This document shows positions 35,108-45,220 of a stretch of 64,000 nt of DNA, in pieces (position 1 is the first letter of the stretch; every line of letters starts with the position of its first letter). This DNA comes from Hyphomicrobiales bacterium. GTDB lineage: Bacteria; Pseudomonadota; Alphaproteobacteria; Rhizobiales; Rhizobiaceae. The DNA lies in NCBI GenBank assembly GCA_900471525.1, contig UCEZ01000026.1:1-64000 (forward strand). The letters run 5' to 3'. The translations under genes and the position numbers were made by a program. The notes beneath the pieces were generated by a model that was given only the letters and a program-made list of their open reading frames with translations, did not search any database and was not told the DNA's origin.

Positions 35108-37006
35108 TCAAATTGAGACCTGCTCGCCGATCTCCACGACCCGGTTCGCCGGGAGCTTGAAGTAGGCGGGCGGATCGATACCGATGCCCGCCAGAGCGAT
35201 ATACAGGTGATCTTGCCACATGGGCAGGCCGGCATTTGGATTGCCGATCAGTGTGCGCCGCCCGAGGTAGAAGGACGTCTGCATGATCTCGAACTTGAAG
35301 CCCGCCTTCTTGCAGACCGCGAGCGCCTTGGAAACGTTGGGTTCATCCATGAAACCGAAGCACAGTTCGAGCCTCGTGAACCTGTCTGAGAGCGTCGTCA
35401 TCGTCACACGGTTTTCTTCCGGAACGTAGGGTTTTTCGGACGTCCGGACGGTCAGGATGACGTTCTTCTCGTGAAGCACGTGGTTGTGCTTGATGTTGTG
35501 CAGCAGCACGGCGGGCGTCTTGTCGCCGACGCTGGTCAGAAAGATGGCAGTTCCGGGAACCGTGGCGGGAGCGTGGCCCGATTTTTCGATGGAGCGGATG
35601 AACGTTTCCAGTGGAATGTCGTGACGGGCAGTCTTTTCGCGGAGGAGACGCGATCCGCGCGTCCAGGTCCACATGATCACCATGATCGAGACCGCGAGCG
35701 TCACAGGAACCCAGCCGCCGTCGTGGATTTTGAGCAGGTTGGCACCGAGGAACACCGCTTCCAGAACAAGGAGAGGAAGCAGGATCGCCCCGGCCGCCAC
35801 CGCAGACCAACCCCACACTGACCGCAGGAACTGGAACGACATCAATGTCGTCACCACCATCGCGCCGGTGACCGAGATGCCGTACGCGGTCGCGAGCGAC
35901 TCCGAGTCTCCGAAAGCGAAGATCAGGACGATGACGCCGACAAAGAGGAGCATGTTCACCGCCGGCACATAGATCTGACCTGTGTTCGTCTCGGACGTGA
36001 AGGTGATCTGGAGTTTGGGGAGGAAGCCGAGATGAACAGCCTGGCGGGCGAGCGAGAATGCGCCCGTGATGACAGCCTGGCTGGCGATGATCGTGGCCAT
36101 CGTCGCGAGGATGACAACGGGGAGAAGCGCCCACTCCGGATACATTCGGTAAAACGGGTTGTCGGCCGCCTCGGGATGAGCAAGGACGAGAGCCCCCTGT
36201 CCGAGATAGTTGAGAGCCAGCGCGGGGAACACCAGGATGAACCAGGCAGTCTGGATCGGCTTGCGCCCGAAGTGACCGAGGTCGGCATAAAGCGCCTCCG
36301 CCCCCGTCACGGTCAGGAACACCGCACCAAGTACGATGAGGCCGACAAAGCCTGCATGGGTGATGAACCAGAGCGCGTTGAGAGGGTTGAGTGCCTGGAG
36401 GATTGTCGCGTCGTCGCCGATGTGTAGCAGGCCACCCCAGGCCATTACCAGAAACCAGACGACGGTTATTGGGCCGAAGAAGTTGGATACCGCCGCGGTT
36501 CCCTTCGACTGGACGAGGAAAAGCCCAGCCATGACGGCGGCGCTCATCGGCAGCACGTAGTCGGAGAGAGCGGGTGTCACGAGCTTGAGACCTTCGAGCG
36601 CCGACATGACCGATAGGGCGGGCGTGATCATCGCATCGCCGATGAAGAGCGCCGCACCGATGATGCCCGCGAAAAAGAGCACAGGCATATAACTTCCCGA
36701 CTTCTTCATCAGGAGCGCCAGCAGCGAGAGCGTACCCCCTTCGCCGTCGTTGTCTGCCCGCAGAAGAAAGAGGACGTACTTGAAGGTGACGATGATCGTC
36801 AGTGTCCACACCATCAGCGAGATCAGGCCGATGACCTCCTGTTCGCTGACGCCATCGTGCGAGAACGGACGAAGCGCCTCCCGGAACGCGTAGAGAGGGC
36901 TCGTGCCGATGTCGCCATAGACGACGCCGACCGAGCCGAGCAGAAGGACGAGAAAGTTACGCGTGTCGGATCGGGCGACGTTGGCGTGATCTATGATTAT
37001 TGTCAT
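35108..37006 (-). CDS. kup: Kup-family potassium uptake transporter
   Basis: This 632-residue KUP/HAK/KT transporter starts near [20 protein letters not shown], the family signature [11 protein letters not shown]. About 12 membrane helices occupy the first 450 residues, and a cytoplasmic domain of about 180 residues follows. KUP proteins import potassium with protons and matter at low pH or high osmolarity. GGAG precedes the ATG. Rhizobiales often carry several kup copies, including on plasmids. It stands alone in its operon. Confidence 0.93.
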   Translation of the reverse strand: MTIIIDHANVARSDTRNFLVLLLGSVGVVYGDIGTSPLYAFREALRPFSHDGVSEQEVIGLISLMVWTLTIIVTFKYVLFLLRADNDGEGGTLSLLALLMKKSGSYMPVLFFAGIIGAALFIGDAMITPALSVMSALEGLKLVTPALSDYVLPMSAAVMAGLFLVQSKGTAAVSNFFGPITVVWFLVMAWGGLLHIGDDATILQALNPLNALWFITHAGFVGLIVLGAVFLTVTGAEALYADLGHFGRKPIQTAWFILVFPALALNYLGQGALVLAHPEAADNPFYRMYPEWALLPVVILATMATIIASQAVITGAFSLARQAVHLGFLPKLQITFTSETNTGQIYVPAVNMLLFVGVIVLIFAFGDSESLATAYGISVTGAMVVTTLMSFQFLRSVWGWSAVAAGAILLPLLVLEAVFLGANLLKIHDGGWVPVTLAVSIMVIMWTWTRGSRLLREKTARHDIPLETFIRSIEKSGHAPATVPGTAIFLTSVGDKTPAVLLHNIKHNHVLHEKNVILTVRTSEKPYVPEENRVTMTTLSDRFTRLELCFGFMDEPNVSKALAVCKKAGFKFEIMQTSFYLGRRTLIGNPNAGLPMWQDHLYIALAGIGIDPPAYFKLPANRVVEIGEQVSI

Positions 37007-37964
37007 TTGGACTCCGGCTAGCTTTGGCCTAGAGAGGCGAGGCTTTATTGCATGGCAAGTCTCGGACGTTCCGACGAACGTGTTACGTTACGTCCTTCCC
37101 GCGTACTAGTTAACGAGAATCCGGCGGTCGGAAGACTTCGACAACTGCGACACCGCCCGAAGGACTTCTCGGCGGCGGCATCCACTGCCAAAAGTCACAC
37201 CGGCCGGAACATCTGATGCGTCTGCTGCGGACAGCAGACTTAATTCTATGATCGAGGTCGGCATGCCGACCACCGCCGGAAGGAGCGCGGCGGCTGCAGA
37301 GGTGTAGGCCGCTGGAATCAATTTCCTAATATACTTTTCACATCTTTCAGCAAAATAAGACATATAGACGACATTCAAAAACAAGAAAATATGGATTTCC
37401 CAAAATATATTCAAAATATAATCGGCGATTTGTGGCAGAAGAATGGCAAGAGGCATCACTATTTACATGCTATACATAATATTTACTTATACGGCAAAGA
37501 CTCTGTTCTTTTATTTTTTCCGTAACAAAGGGCCGAAGCCGCTTTCTCGTTGCCCATAGTCTAAAGCTGACAGGCTTCTACAAGCGGGCTAGCTATGAGA
37601 TCCAGGACATCCCGGAAACGGTCGCCAATCACTATTGCCGTTTCCTGCCTCAGGACAAAGCCGCACTGCAGCACGGATTCTCAATCAGATCCGTGAGGCG
37701 GTGTAGCCAAACTCTGGAGGACTTATCAAGGAGCAGATCGGCGCGTGTAATGACAGCTTGCGCCTTTACTCGCATAAAGTTATTCCCTTTTTGATAAAAA
37801 GTATAACTTTATAGTGAACTCTCAATGAAGCCTGCCCCGTATTGTAAACCGCGATGCCTAGCGACGATGACAAAAAACGCATCCGAATTGTGGAAGCGGC
37901 CGACGATGATGTCAGGAATTCAGCACGTTGCTCAAATCATGCAGCCCGACCATCAGCATCATGG
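37007..37964. other. Intergenic region with decayed sequence
   Basis: No intact gene is supported. An open minus-strand frame at 37106-37459 has no recognisable domain and no ribosome site. At 37580-37745 the plus strand reads GFYKRASYEIQDIPETVANH, probably a fragment of a lost gene, possibly a phage-type recombinase. A run of TATAACTTT repeats lies near 37780-37812. Confidence 0.45.
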
Positions 37965-38204
37965 GGGCCGACATCATGTTCCTGGTTGAACGCCGTCGAG
38001 GGTTTCTTCGCAAAACTCACCCGTCGTCGGCTGAAGAACGGTGTCTTTCATTCGGTCGTTGATCTTCAGGCAGCCATCAACCGCTTTATCAAAGAGCACA
38101 ATGAAGAGCCGAAGCCGTTCATCTGGAAAGCAGACCCTGACGACATCATCGCAGCCGTCAGACGTGGGCACCAAATGTTGGAATCAAACCACTCAATTGA
38201 TACC
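37965..38204 (+). pseudogene. IS630-family transposase, C-terminal remnant
   Basis: The frame reads SCSWLNAVEGFFAKLTRRRL, then FHSVVDLQAAINRFIKEHNE and PKPFIWKADPDDI, the typical end of IS630-type DDE transposases (the final catalytic Glu is in NAVEGFF). The first two thirds are absent. Confidence 0.75.
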
Positions 38205-38367
38205 AAGACATCTCGTATGGTCGGGATAACGTGTGTTGAGGTCGATCGCGCTGTTCAGGATGCAGATGTTCCAACAGGGTGCACCGGGGTCTATCCGCAT
38301 GGGTTTGGGATATTCAGGAGCATCCTCGAATGCAGCACCTGCGGCCATAGCCGAGGGCGCGAGCAAG

Positions 38368-39303
38368 TCACGGACTGACAGCGGCCGGAAGGCGGAAGGT
38401 CATTGTCTCCGTGAGTCCAGCCATTTCCGCCACTTCGATCTCTGCATGGCAGGACAGGGCTGCAATCACGTTCTGAACGAGCACTTCGGGGGCCGACGCT
38501 CCAGCCGTCAGGCCGACTACCTTGACGTTCTCGAACCAAGCTTGATCGATTTCGTTGCAATCGGCGATCAGATAAGCTCTTCGCCCAGATTCGCGAGCGA
38601 CCGCGACCAAGCGGTTTGAGTTGTGGCTGTTGCGCCCTCCAACGACCAGAATGAGGTCGACAATGCGAGCCATCTCCCGGACCGCGGATTGGCGATTCTG
38701 GGCCGCGTAACAAATATCGTCAGTGTCAGGCCCGACAATGTCTGTAAACCGTTTGGTCAGAGCACCGATGATAGCCCGTGTATCATCAACGCTGAGCGTC
38801 GTCTGCGTGATGTAGGCAAGCGGGGCGTCTGCCGGAAGGCGCAGCGCTATGACGTCGGCGATGGTCTCGACTAGATGAATTGGCGCATCGATCTGCCCGA
38901 TCGTGCCTTTGACTTCTTGGTGATCGCTCTCGCCGATATAGACTATGCTGCGTCCTCGCGCGGCATAGTGGCGACCCTGATTGTGCACCTTGTGCACCAA
39001 AGGGCAGGTTGCATCGATCGTAGTCAGGCCCAGGGCCTGGGCTTTCTCCTCGACTTGTCGGGTTACCCCGTGCGCACTGAATACGGTGACACTCAACGGG
39101 GGAATCTCCTCAATGCGCTCCACAAATATTGCGCCCTTGGCTCTAAGCGATTCGATCACATGACGATTGTGGACAATCTCATGATAGACGTAGACTGGCG
39201 GACGGTATCTCTCGAGCGCCCGTTCGACGATTTCGACGGCTCGGGCCACTCCGGCACAGAATCCGCGGGGTGTTGCAAGAACGACCCTGAGCTTTGGTTC
39301 CAT
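38368..39303 (-). CDS. ispH: IspH, 4-hydroxy-3-methylbut-2-enyl diphosphate reductase
   Basis: It has 311 residues from ATG 39303, preceded by AAGGAG at 9 bases; upstream ATGs overlap that ribosome site. It performs the last step of the MEP isoprenoid pathway, making IPP and DMAPP with an iron-sulfur cluster. The three cluster cysteines are seen in [18 protein letters not shown] and TAGASAPE-adjacent [11 protein letters not shown]. The catalytic EIVHNRHVI and NSHNSNRL motifs are present. As an essential gene on a plasmid-like segment next to an IS630 remnant, it is probably a second copy. Confidence 0.93.
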   Translation of the reverse strand: MEPKLRVVLATPRGFCAGVARAVEIVERALERYRPPVYVYHEIVHNRHVIESLRAKGAIFVERIEEIPPLSVTVFSAHGVTRQVEEKAQALGLTTIDATCPLVHKVHNQGRHYAARGRSIVYIGESDHQEVKGTIGQIDAPIHLVETIADVIALRLPADAPLAYITQTTLSVDDTRAIIGALTKRFTDIVGPDTDDICYAAQNRQSAVREMARIVDLILVVGGRNSHNSNRLVAVARESGRRAYLIADCNEIDQAWFENVKVVGLTAGASAPEVLVQNVIAALSCHAEIEVAEMAGLTETMTFRLPAAVSP

Positions 39304-39567
39304 TGTCATCGACTCCTTCAATGGTTTAGTTTTGCCACCTTCATAGAATCCGTGCCAATGCTCAGGCGAGACACAGGCAACAAAGATATATGAGCATCAT
39401 ACGTCAGTTGGAACAAGCACTCTTCAATCCTATGTTGTGAACCACAAGCCAAGGCGCTCGGTTCGAGCCGACGATCAACTCCACTTTTGCCGCCATAGCT
39501 GAACATTGCGATACGATCATCTCGCCGACCAGAAGCCGCAAATCGGCCTTGTCGCAAATTTTCACGC

Positions 39568-39840
39568 TTATCGGTATGTGTTGACCATCAGAAGAGAAAT
39601 TGCCGCTCCGAAAGTTGTGGAGCGAGCCGATGATTCTGAATGCCATTGCCGAAAAGCTGAAGCGGCACACGTCACTCTGTCCTCATGTCCATCCGGCGTT
39701 TTTGCCACGTCGCCATTTTCATCGAGGTAGACTCTAATGACTTCAAAGCCGAGGCAACCTTCGATCTTCTCATCAATATCCCATGCGACGTAGGCGACTT
39801 CATTGTTCATATAAGCATGCGCAGTCGTGATTTTCCCCAT
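39568..39840 (-). pseudogene. Fragment resembling the start of a phospholipase D-like protein
   Basis: It begins MGKITTAHAYMNNEVAYVAW and continues CLGFEVIRVYLDENG before the frame breaks near 39660. This resembles the N-terminus of large PLD-domain proteins of Rhizobiales, as far as I recall. Nothing recognisable follows, so it is a truncated relic. The recollection is tentative. Confidence 0.4.
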
Positions 39841-40048
39841 TTTAGGCCCCCCAACCGATGAGTAACAATGCTACCTTTCCGTGTCATTGACAAGACGATC
39901 GCACCTGCCAAGAGCCATGACACGCACGGGAAGATGGCCTCACTGAAACATGTGGGAACTTGCTGGTCGGCCGCTACGCTGCAAGTGAGGCCGATTTCGA
40001 CTGTGATAAGTTTAAATTACTATCGCTTGCTTTTGGGTGGAGGGAGCA

Positions 40049-40729
40049 ATGACAACTGATCTAACGGCGATTGCCGGTCTTCTTTCGAGGTTTACCGGGC
40101 CGGATCTCACCCAAACGCTTGGGCGTATAGAAGCAACCGTTCGCGGAGTGACAGGCAGCGAGTGCGAAGACTTCCTACTCAACGCCGGGGCTGGGCGCGA
40201 CGTGCTCTCCGCTGCGGCTGAAATGAAACGCCTCGCGGGTCAGATAAATGTGACCATCCATGCGCTCGGCATCCTTTTGTGCCTGCCACATATCCTGGCG
40301 CCAGGTGAGCGTGTTGAATATGTCTCGCTTGGCGCAGGCAACACAGGTCGCCAGTTTGATCTCGAAACGAACCTTCGAGTGGCCGAGTTCAAGTTCATTC
40401 GCTGGCGTGGCGGACCTGAGTCGATTCGTCAGAATTCTATTTTCAAAGACTTTCTGTTGTTGGCCGAGTATCCGACGGCAAAACGCAAAAACCTCTATCT
40501 TCTGGGTACCAGCCATGCCCTCAGATTCCTGCGAGGAGGCCGCGCGCTCAGCAGTGTGCTCAGCCGAAACGACAAACTGCTGAAGATGTTTATCAAGCGC
40601 TTCGGTGACGACTTCCAAACAGTTCGCGACTACTACTCCGTCCATGCCGACTCGGTACAAATCGAGGACGTCTCGCCGTGGCTTTCAGAGCTCGAGGAGG
40701 ATCTGATCGGTGAGACCGCAAGCGAATGA
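40049..40729 (+). CDS. Unknown protein with possible PD-(D/E)XK-like motif
   Basis: It has 226 residues from ATG 40049 with GGAGGGAG seven bases upstream. No family is recognised. The central stretch GRQFDLETNLRVAEFKFIRW has the Asp-x(n)-Glu-x-Lys pattern of restriction-endonuclease-like folds (D in FDLET, EFK), and later FKDFLLLAEY and NLYLLGTSHALRFLRGG could be core strands. The next gene starts shortly after, so the two may form a unit. Function as a defence or repair nuclease is speculation from the motif. Confidence 0.6.
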   Translation: MTTDLTAIAGLLSRFTGPDLTQTLGRIEATVRGVTGSECEDFLLNAGAGRDVLSAAAEMKRLAGQINVTIHALGILLCLPHILAPGERVEYVSLGAGNTGRQFDLETNLRVAEFKFIRWRGGPESIRQNSIFKDFLLLAEYPTAKRKNLYLLGTSHALRFLRGGRALSSVLSRNDKLLKMFIKRFGDDFQTVRDYYSVHADSVQIEDVSPWLSELEEDLIGETASE

Positions 40730-40790
40730 GTGAACGGCTGACCGTTCTTCTATGCGAGTGGACGATGTTTCAGGAACAAATAGGTTCGCA

Positions 40791-41645
40791 ATGAATGATG
40801 TAGAAAGGGAAGCAATCATCCTTAAGTCGGCCTGGGAAATGGCAGATGGCATGGTGAATTGGGCGATGTTCGTGAAGAATGATGCCTCCGCACCTACCAA
40901 TCTCATGTTCCAGACTAGGACGCACGCTACTCTATTCGTTATCCTCCTTGGTGACTTTCTATCGGATATCCGGGCCTTCAAGAAAGAGCCAATTCCGTTG
41001 GGGCTCAAGGCAGCGCCAAGCAACGCTCGGCCATCGGACCTGACGTTCCTTTTCCATCTCCGGCAGGTCTACACCGATCCGAAGCTCGGAAGCGACACGA
41101 CGGCGCTCACCGCCGCGGTCGAGGAATTTGCCCGGTGGCTCGAGGGCGAGTTCGTCGCCGAACAGGTCAATCTGCATTCGATCGATGTTGTCGCCAATTT
41201 GCGGGTGCCGCGTTATCGCTACCTCAAAATGTGCGGGGACATCGCTAAACATAATCTGGCGCGCTTGGCGACGAATGTTGGGCATCTGCGCAAAATGCTT
41301 GAGACCTCGGGCCGGCCGGTAAGCGAGCCCCAGGCGTATCTGGCCTTAGAGAATTTCTTCGACTGGTTTCACGAAGACATCTTCGTCTACCACTCCAGTC
41401 AAATAGCCGAGTTTCTGAACAACATCCGCTGGGCCATCTATGATTACCTGCGGCCTGAATTCAAACGGTCATGGCACATGACTGACAGTTCAAATACCGA
41501 CCTGCCTCTGTATAGCTATGCCGTACCAGAGGAGATTACCGAGCCCGTAGCGATCGCCATGTACTGGGACATCATGAACCGGTCACGGTCGGGACCATAT
41601 GTGCAACGCTTTGAGGTCAGCCCCTCGTTCAAACAACATTACTGA
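40791..41645 (+). CDS. Unknown protein, partner of the preceding gene
   Basis: It has 284 residues from ATG 40791 (an ATG at 40752 is possible). It is mostly helical and soluble with no domain I recognise: FVILLGDFLSDIRAFKKEPI, CGDIAKHNLARLATNVGHLR and FFDWFHEDIFVYHSSQIAEF stand out. The HEPN-like pattern of helical bundles was considered, but there is no clear Rx4-6H site. It follows 40049-40729 by about 60 bp in the same direction. Confidence 0.6.
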   Translation: MNDVEREAIILKSAWEMADGMVNWAMFVKNDASAPTNLMFQTRTHATLFVILLGDFLSDIRAFKKEPIPLGLKAAPSNARPSDLTFLFHLRQVYTDPKLGSDTTALTAAVEEFARWLEGEFVAEQVNLHSIDVVANLRVPRYRYLKMCGDIAKHNLARLATNVGHLRKMLETSGRPVSEPQAYLALENFFDWFHEDIFVYHSSQIAEFLNNIRWAIYDYLRPEFKRSWHMTDSSNTDLPLYSYAVPEEITEPVAIAMYWDIMNRSRSGPYVQRFEVSPSFKQHY

Positions 41646-41686
41646 TTCAAGCCGTTTGAAAGGAACAATTCCGTTCGCACGATAAG

Positions 41687-41992
41687 TCAACGCACGATTC
41701 CCGCATTCTGAAGCGCTGACAGCGCTAGCGCCATCCCTTGGAAGCCGGCGGCTAGCGCTGCGGCTTTTGCTGCGTGATTGTTGAGTCTATTGGCTGCGTC
41801 CTGCGTCCTCAATACATCGACTTCCCCATCTGGACGTGACGAAGTGATTGCTGCAGAATGCCACCCATTCTCATCGGGCTTGTCATCGTAAGGAACTTTG
41901 ACGATCGTCGATCGCCACCACAGCCCGGCCGCGGCGAAAGCAGCAAATGCCGAAGTCATATTCAGAACTGTGAGCAACATTGTCGGCTCCAT
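41687..41992 (-). CDS. Small unknown protein with one membrane helix
   Basis: It has 101 residues from ATG 41992. An N-terminal hydrophobic helix (LLTVLNMTSAFAAFAAAGLW) is followed by a soluble part and an Ala-rich C-terminal helix. It is convergent with 40791-41645. No family is recognised. Confidence 0.45.
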   Translation of the reverse strand: MEPTMLLTVLNMTSAFAAFAAAGLWWRSTIVKVPYDDKPDENGWHSAAITSSRPDGEVDVLRTQDAANRLNNHAAKAAALAAGFQGMALALSALQNAGIVR

Positions 41993-42013
41993 CGTGGTTT
42001 CACCAGTCGTCAC

Positions 42014-42710
42014 ACATAGAATTTGAACGGCTGGCGCTCCTCTCCCTTCGCCGAACCCATGGTCAGAACGTCCCCGACCATCTTCGCGAAGCGGACAGTG
42101 ACCGGAAGTCCGTCATTGAAATTGCGGGAAGTGTAATCGACGGTTTCTTCTCGATTTCAGCGATATCAAGTAGGCTTTTGCCCTGAGAAATCCATCGATG
42201 ATATATCGTTTGGGCTGTTGAGAGTTTCATTTCGCCGTGCTACGGCCCGATCGCTTCTTACAGTTATGACGATCTGTGGCGCATAATGCCTTATTTATGG
42301 AACTTTTGTTCGCGCGCTGCCGGAAAACCGAAACCCTGCGAACGATGCCCAGGTTTCGGCGTGAGACGCTTGCAACGTTATTCTGCCGGGAGTTCATTTC
42401 ATTCCGAAAAGCAGATGCTCGTCCATCGTCCAGCCCGACATATCAAAAGGATTACGAACGCATGCATCTTTTTCGATCTCATCTATTGCCGGCGCACGTG
42501 GCAACCCGATGAAGCCAGGTTTTCGCACCTGGCGGCATGCCTGAATAAATCTGGACAAAAAACGTGGAGCCTGCAGGATAGCACCGTTTGTCTTGCCAAT
42601 CGTCACCACTTCAGATCCTCTCACGAATGAACCGACGTTTGAAGATAAGCAAATCCCGCGCCATATTTCATGGTCTCGGCTTGGAGACTCCCCTCCTTCG
42701 GTACGCTGGC
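42014..42710. other. Stretch without a supported gene
   Basis: Several short frames overlap on both strands, none with a domain or ribosome site. It separates the unknown gene block from the catabolic island and may be decayed insertion material. Confidence 0.45.
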
Positions 42711-43643
42711 TTAGTTCCGATAGCGGGCGATCCGTGCCGCAAACAGCGCGAAGAGGCGGTCGGCATCAACGTCGAATGCAACGTCGATCAGGGCTGCGTC
42801 TGTGCTTCTGAGCAGACTGTCGCCGACGGAGCGACCAAAGTTCGGCCCCTCATTGGTGTCCACCTCCACCCGCATTCTTTTGGTCTGGAACAGTGACGGA
42901 TCGATTGCCCAGGCAATGGTGCACATGTCATGGATCGCGGGGCTATCCCATCCATAAGTATCCGCGTAAAAACCTTGATAACTTTCCATGAATCCCAGAA
43001 CCAGATCCGCGACCTTGTTGCCCATGCCTTTCAACGGCGCCAAGCGTTCAGCGGTCGCCAGGGCCCGATGGGTCACATCGAGACCGAACATCGTTGTCAG
43101 CCGCCCACTCTCGAACACGACGCGAGCGGCATGCGGGTCGGCATAGAGGTTGAATTCGGCGGCCGGCGTGGTGTTGCCCTCACCGATCGCCCCGCCCATG
43201 ATGACGATCTCGGCGACCGCACTGGCAAGCATGGGTTCCATCCTGAGCGCCAGCGCGATATTAGTCAGGGGGCCGATCCCAAACAGGCTGATTTCGCCGG
43301 GATTGGCCATCACTTCTTCGATGATGAAATCGACTGCGCGTTTGCTATTGGGCTTGCGGCTATGGAGTGGCAGCCGAACCCCGCCCAGGCCATTGTTGCC
43401 ATGCACATTCGACGCGTCGATCGGCTTGCGGATCAACGGTCGTGTAGTGCCGCGATAGACCTCGACGTCGCGACCAAGGAATGAGATGAGCCCCAGCGCA
43501 TTGTCGAGCGTCTGGCTCAGTGGAACATTGCCGTGCGTGACCGTGAGACCGCGCAGTTCGATTTCATCAGATGCACAGCAAAGAGCAATCGCCAATGCAT
43601 CATCAATGCCGGGGTCGCAATCGAGAATGATCTTCTTTTTCAT
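42711..43643 (-). CDS. Inosine-uridine-type nucleoside hydrolase
   Basis: It has 310 residues. The signature ILDCDPGIDDALAIALC at the N-terminus supplies the calcium-binding Asp cluster, and LFGIGPLTNIALAL, GGAIGEGNTTPAAEFNLYAD and DMCTIAWAIDP complete the family pattern. It cleaves the N-glycosidic bond of (ribo)nucleosides. It lies 70 bp after the ABC transporter genes on the same strand, so it is probably the last gene of that operon, suggesting that the imported compound or a product is nucleoside- or nucleobase-like. Confidence 0.9.
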   Translation of the reverse strand: MKKKIILDCDPGIDDALAIALCCASDEIELRGLTVTHGNVPLSQTLDNALGLISFLGRDVEVYRGTTRPLIRKPIDASNVHGNNGLGGVRLPLHSRKPNSKRAVDFIIEEVMANPGEISLFGIGPLTNIALALRMEPMLASAVAEIVIMGGAIGEGNTTPAAEFNLYADPHAARVVFESGRLTTMFGLDVTHRALATAERLAPLKGMGNKVADLVLGFMESYQGFYADTYGWDSPAIHDMCTIAWAIDPSLFQTKRMRVEVDTNEGPNFGRSVGDSLLRSTDAALIDVAFDVDADRLFALFAARIARYRN

Positions 43644-43713
43644 GACGGGTCGATTTCCAATATAAAGGCCGGAGGCAATGGCGTCTCAGATGGGCAACAG
43701 AGCGGGTGTCCGA

Positions 43714-44451
43714 TCATGCCATGCCCACAAAATCATGGATCAAGGCCGGATCACGGGCAGTCTCCGCAGAAATCTCACTGGTAATCATGCCCTTCTGCAG
43801 CACCAGAATGCGCTGGGAGAGGGCGGAAAGGAAATTGAGGTTCTGCTCGACCAGCAGAATGGTGAGATTCCGCGCCTTGCCGATGTCGCGCAAGGTTGAG
43901 ATCATCTCTTCGATGATCGACGGCTGGATCCCTTCCGTTGGCTCATCGAGCAGAACAATACGCGGGGCGCCGCACATGCAGCGCGCGAGCGCCAGAAGCT
44001 GCTGCTCGCCGCCCGAGAGTGCGCCGCCGATACGACCAAGATAGGCTTTGAGGCGTGGAAAGAAGGTGAGTATCTCGTCTATCACCTTGTTCTCAGGTTC
44101 GGCATTCAGGAAGCAACCCATACGCAGGTTTTCCAGGACGCTGAGCCCGGGAAAGACCTCACGTCCCTGTGGTACATAGCCGATCCCAGCCCTTGCCCTT
44201 TGCGTCGTCGAGCGCTGGGTAATGTCCATTCCGCTCATTTCGATCCTGCCACCACTTGTCGGCAAATAGCCCATCAACGTGCGCAACAACGTCGTCTTGC
44301 CCATGCCGTTGTGGCCGAGAATACCAACGAGCTCGCCCTCGCCCACCGAAAAGGACAGGCCATTGACGATTGGGATACGGCCGTAGCCGGAACGCAGATT
44401 GGTGACCCTCAGCAGTTTAGCTTGATCCGCGAAGCAATTTTCTCCGTTCAT
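43714..44451 (-). CDS. Branched-chain/urea-type ABC transporter ATPase (LivF/UrtE)
   Basis: It has 245 residues from ATG 44451 with GAGGTG nearby. Walker A is GHNGMGKTTLL, ABC signature LSGGEQQ, Walker B RIVLLDEP. The LVEQNLNFLSALSQRILVLQ segment is typical of the UrtE/LivF branch of the amide/urea subfamily. It energises uptake with the LivG-like ATPase encoded upstream. Confidence 0.9.
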   Translation of the reverse strand: MNGENCFADQAKLLRVTNLRSGYGRIPIVNGLSFSVGEGELVGILGHNGMGKTTLLRTLMGYLPTSGGRIEMSGMDITQRSTTQRARAGIGYVPQGREVFPGLSVLENLRMGCFLNAEPENKVIDEILTFFPRLKAYLGRIGGALSGGEQQLLALARCMCGAPRIVLLDEPTEGIQPSIIEEMISTLRDIGKARNLTILLVEQNLNFLSALSQRILVLQKGMITSEISAETARDPALIHDFVGMA

Positions 44452-44461
44452 TTTCACCTCC

Positions 44462-45220
44462 TCATGCCGATATGGAATTACCAAGATAAACGTTGCGCAC
44501 CCGCTCATCAGCGAGTACGCGGTCAACGTGGTCTTCAACGAGGATCTTGCCCTGATTGAAGACGGTCACCACCTTGGCGATCCTGCGGATGAACTGCATG
44601 TCGTGCTCCACGACGACAACCGCCTGGGTGCGGTTGATCTCCAGGATCAACTGAGCCGTTTGTTCGACCTCAGCCTTGGTCATACCAGCGGCCGGCTCAT
44701 CGAGCAGGATCAGTTCCGGCTCCTGGGCAAGCACGGTGGCAAGCTCGACCCATTGCCGCTGGCCGTGGGCGAGCCGTCCCACCTCTCTATCGGCAATGTC
44801 GGTCAAGTGAAGGCGTTCGAGCACTTCGACGACGATTGCCGTTGCGCGGGCCACCGATTTCCTGCGCGCGGCAGCAATAAAGACATTCTCGCGGGCGCTG
44901 AGACCATCGAACAGGTTTGGAACCTGCGTCTTGATGCCCACGCCTCGCCGGGCGATATCATGGGGATGGGCGCCGCCGATCTCGTTGCCGCGAAACCGTA
45001 TGGAGCCGCCACTCGGTCGCAGCTGCCCCGTCAACATCTTAAAAAACGTGCTCTTGCCGGCGCCATTCGGTCCGATCAGGCAGCGCAATTCGACCTCATT
45101 CAGGACGAGATCGACATGGTCCACCGCTGTGACACCGCCGAATTTCATGGTAACGTCGCGCGCTTCCAGGAGCGGCGTAAGCTTCTTTGCCGGTGCAGGG
45201 ATAGGATTTGTCATGGTCAT
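44462..45220 (-). CDS. Branched-chain/urea-type ABC transporter ATPase (LivG/UrtD)
   Basis: It has 252 residues. Walker A is GPNGAGKSTFFKMLTG, Walker B LILLDEPAAGM. The ABC signature is weakened: VGRLAHGQRQWVE replaces LSGGxQ, a variant common in UrtD-type proteins. Its ATG overlaps the stop of the permease gene upstream by ATGA. It forms the ATPase heterodimer with the LivF-like protein. Confidence 0.9.
   Translation of the reverse strand: MTMTNPIPAPAKKLTPLLEARDVTMKFGGVTAVDHVDLVLNEVELRCLIGPNGAGKSTFFKMLTGQLRPSGGSIRFRGNEIGGAHPHDIARRGVGIKTQVPNLFDGLSARENVFIAAARRKSVARATAIVVEVLERLHLTDIADREVGRLAHGQRQWVELATVLAQEPELILLDEPAAGMTKAEVEQTAQLILEINRTQAVVVVEHDMQFIRRIAKVVTVFNQGKILVEDHVDRVLADERVRNVYLGNSISA

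Noticed and set aside
35343-36809. 488-codon minus-strand ORF overlapping kup
   Set aside because: An out-of-frame shadow of the Kup gene with Arg/Pro-rich, non-protein-like composition.
37106-37459. 117-codon minus-strand ORF downstream of kup region
   Set aside because: No domain, no ribosome site, and composition changes midway; not supported as a gene.
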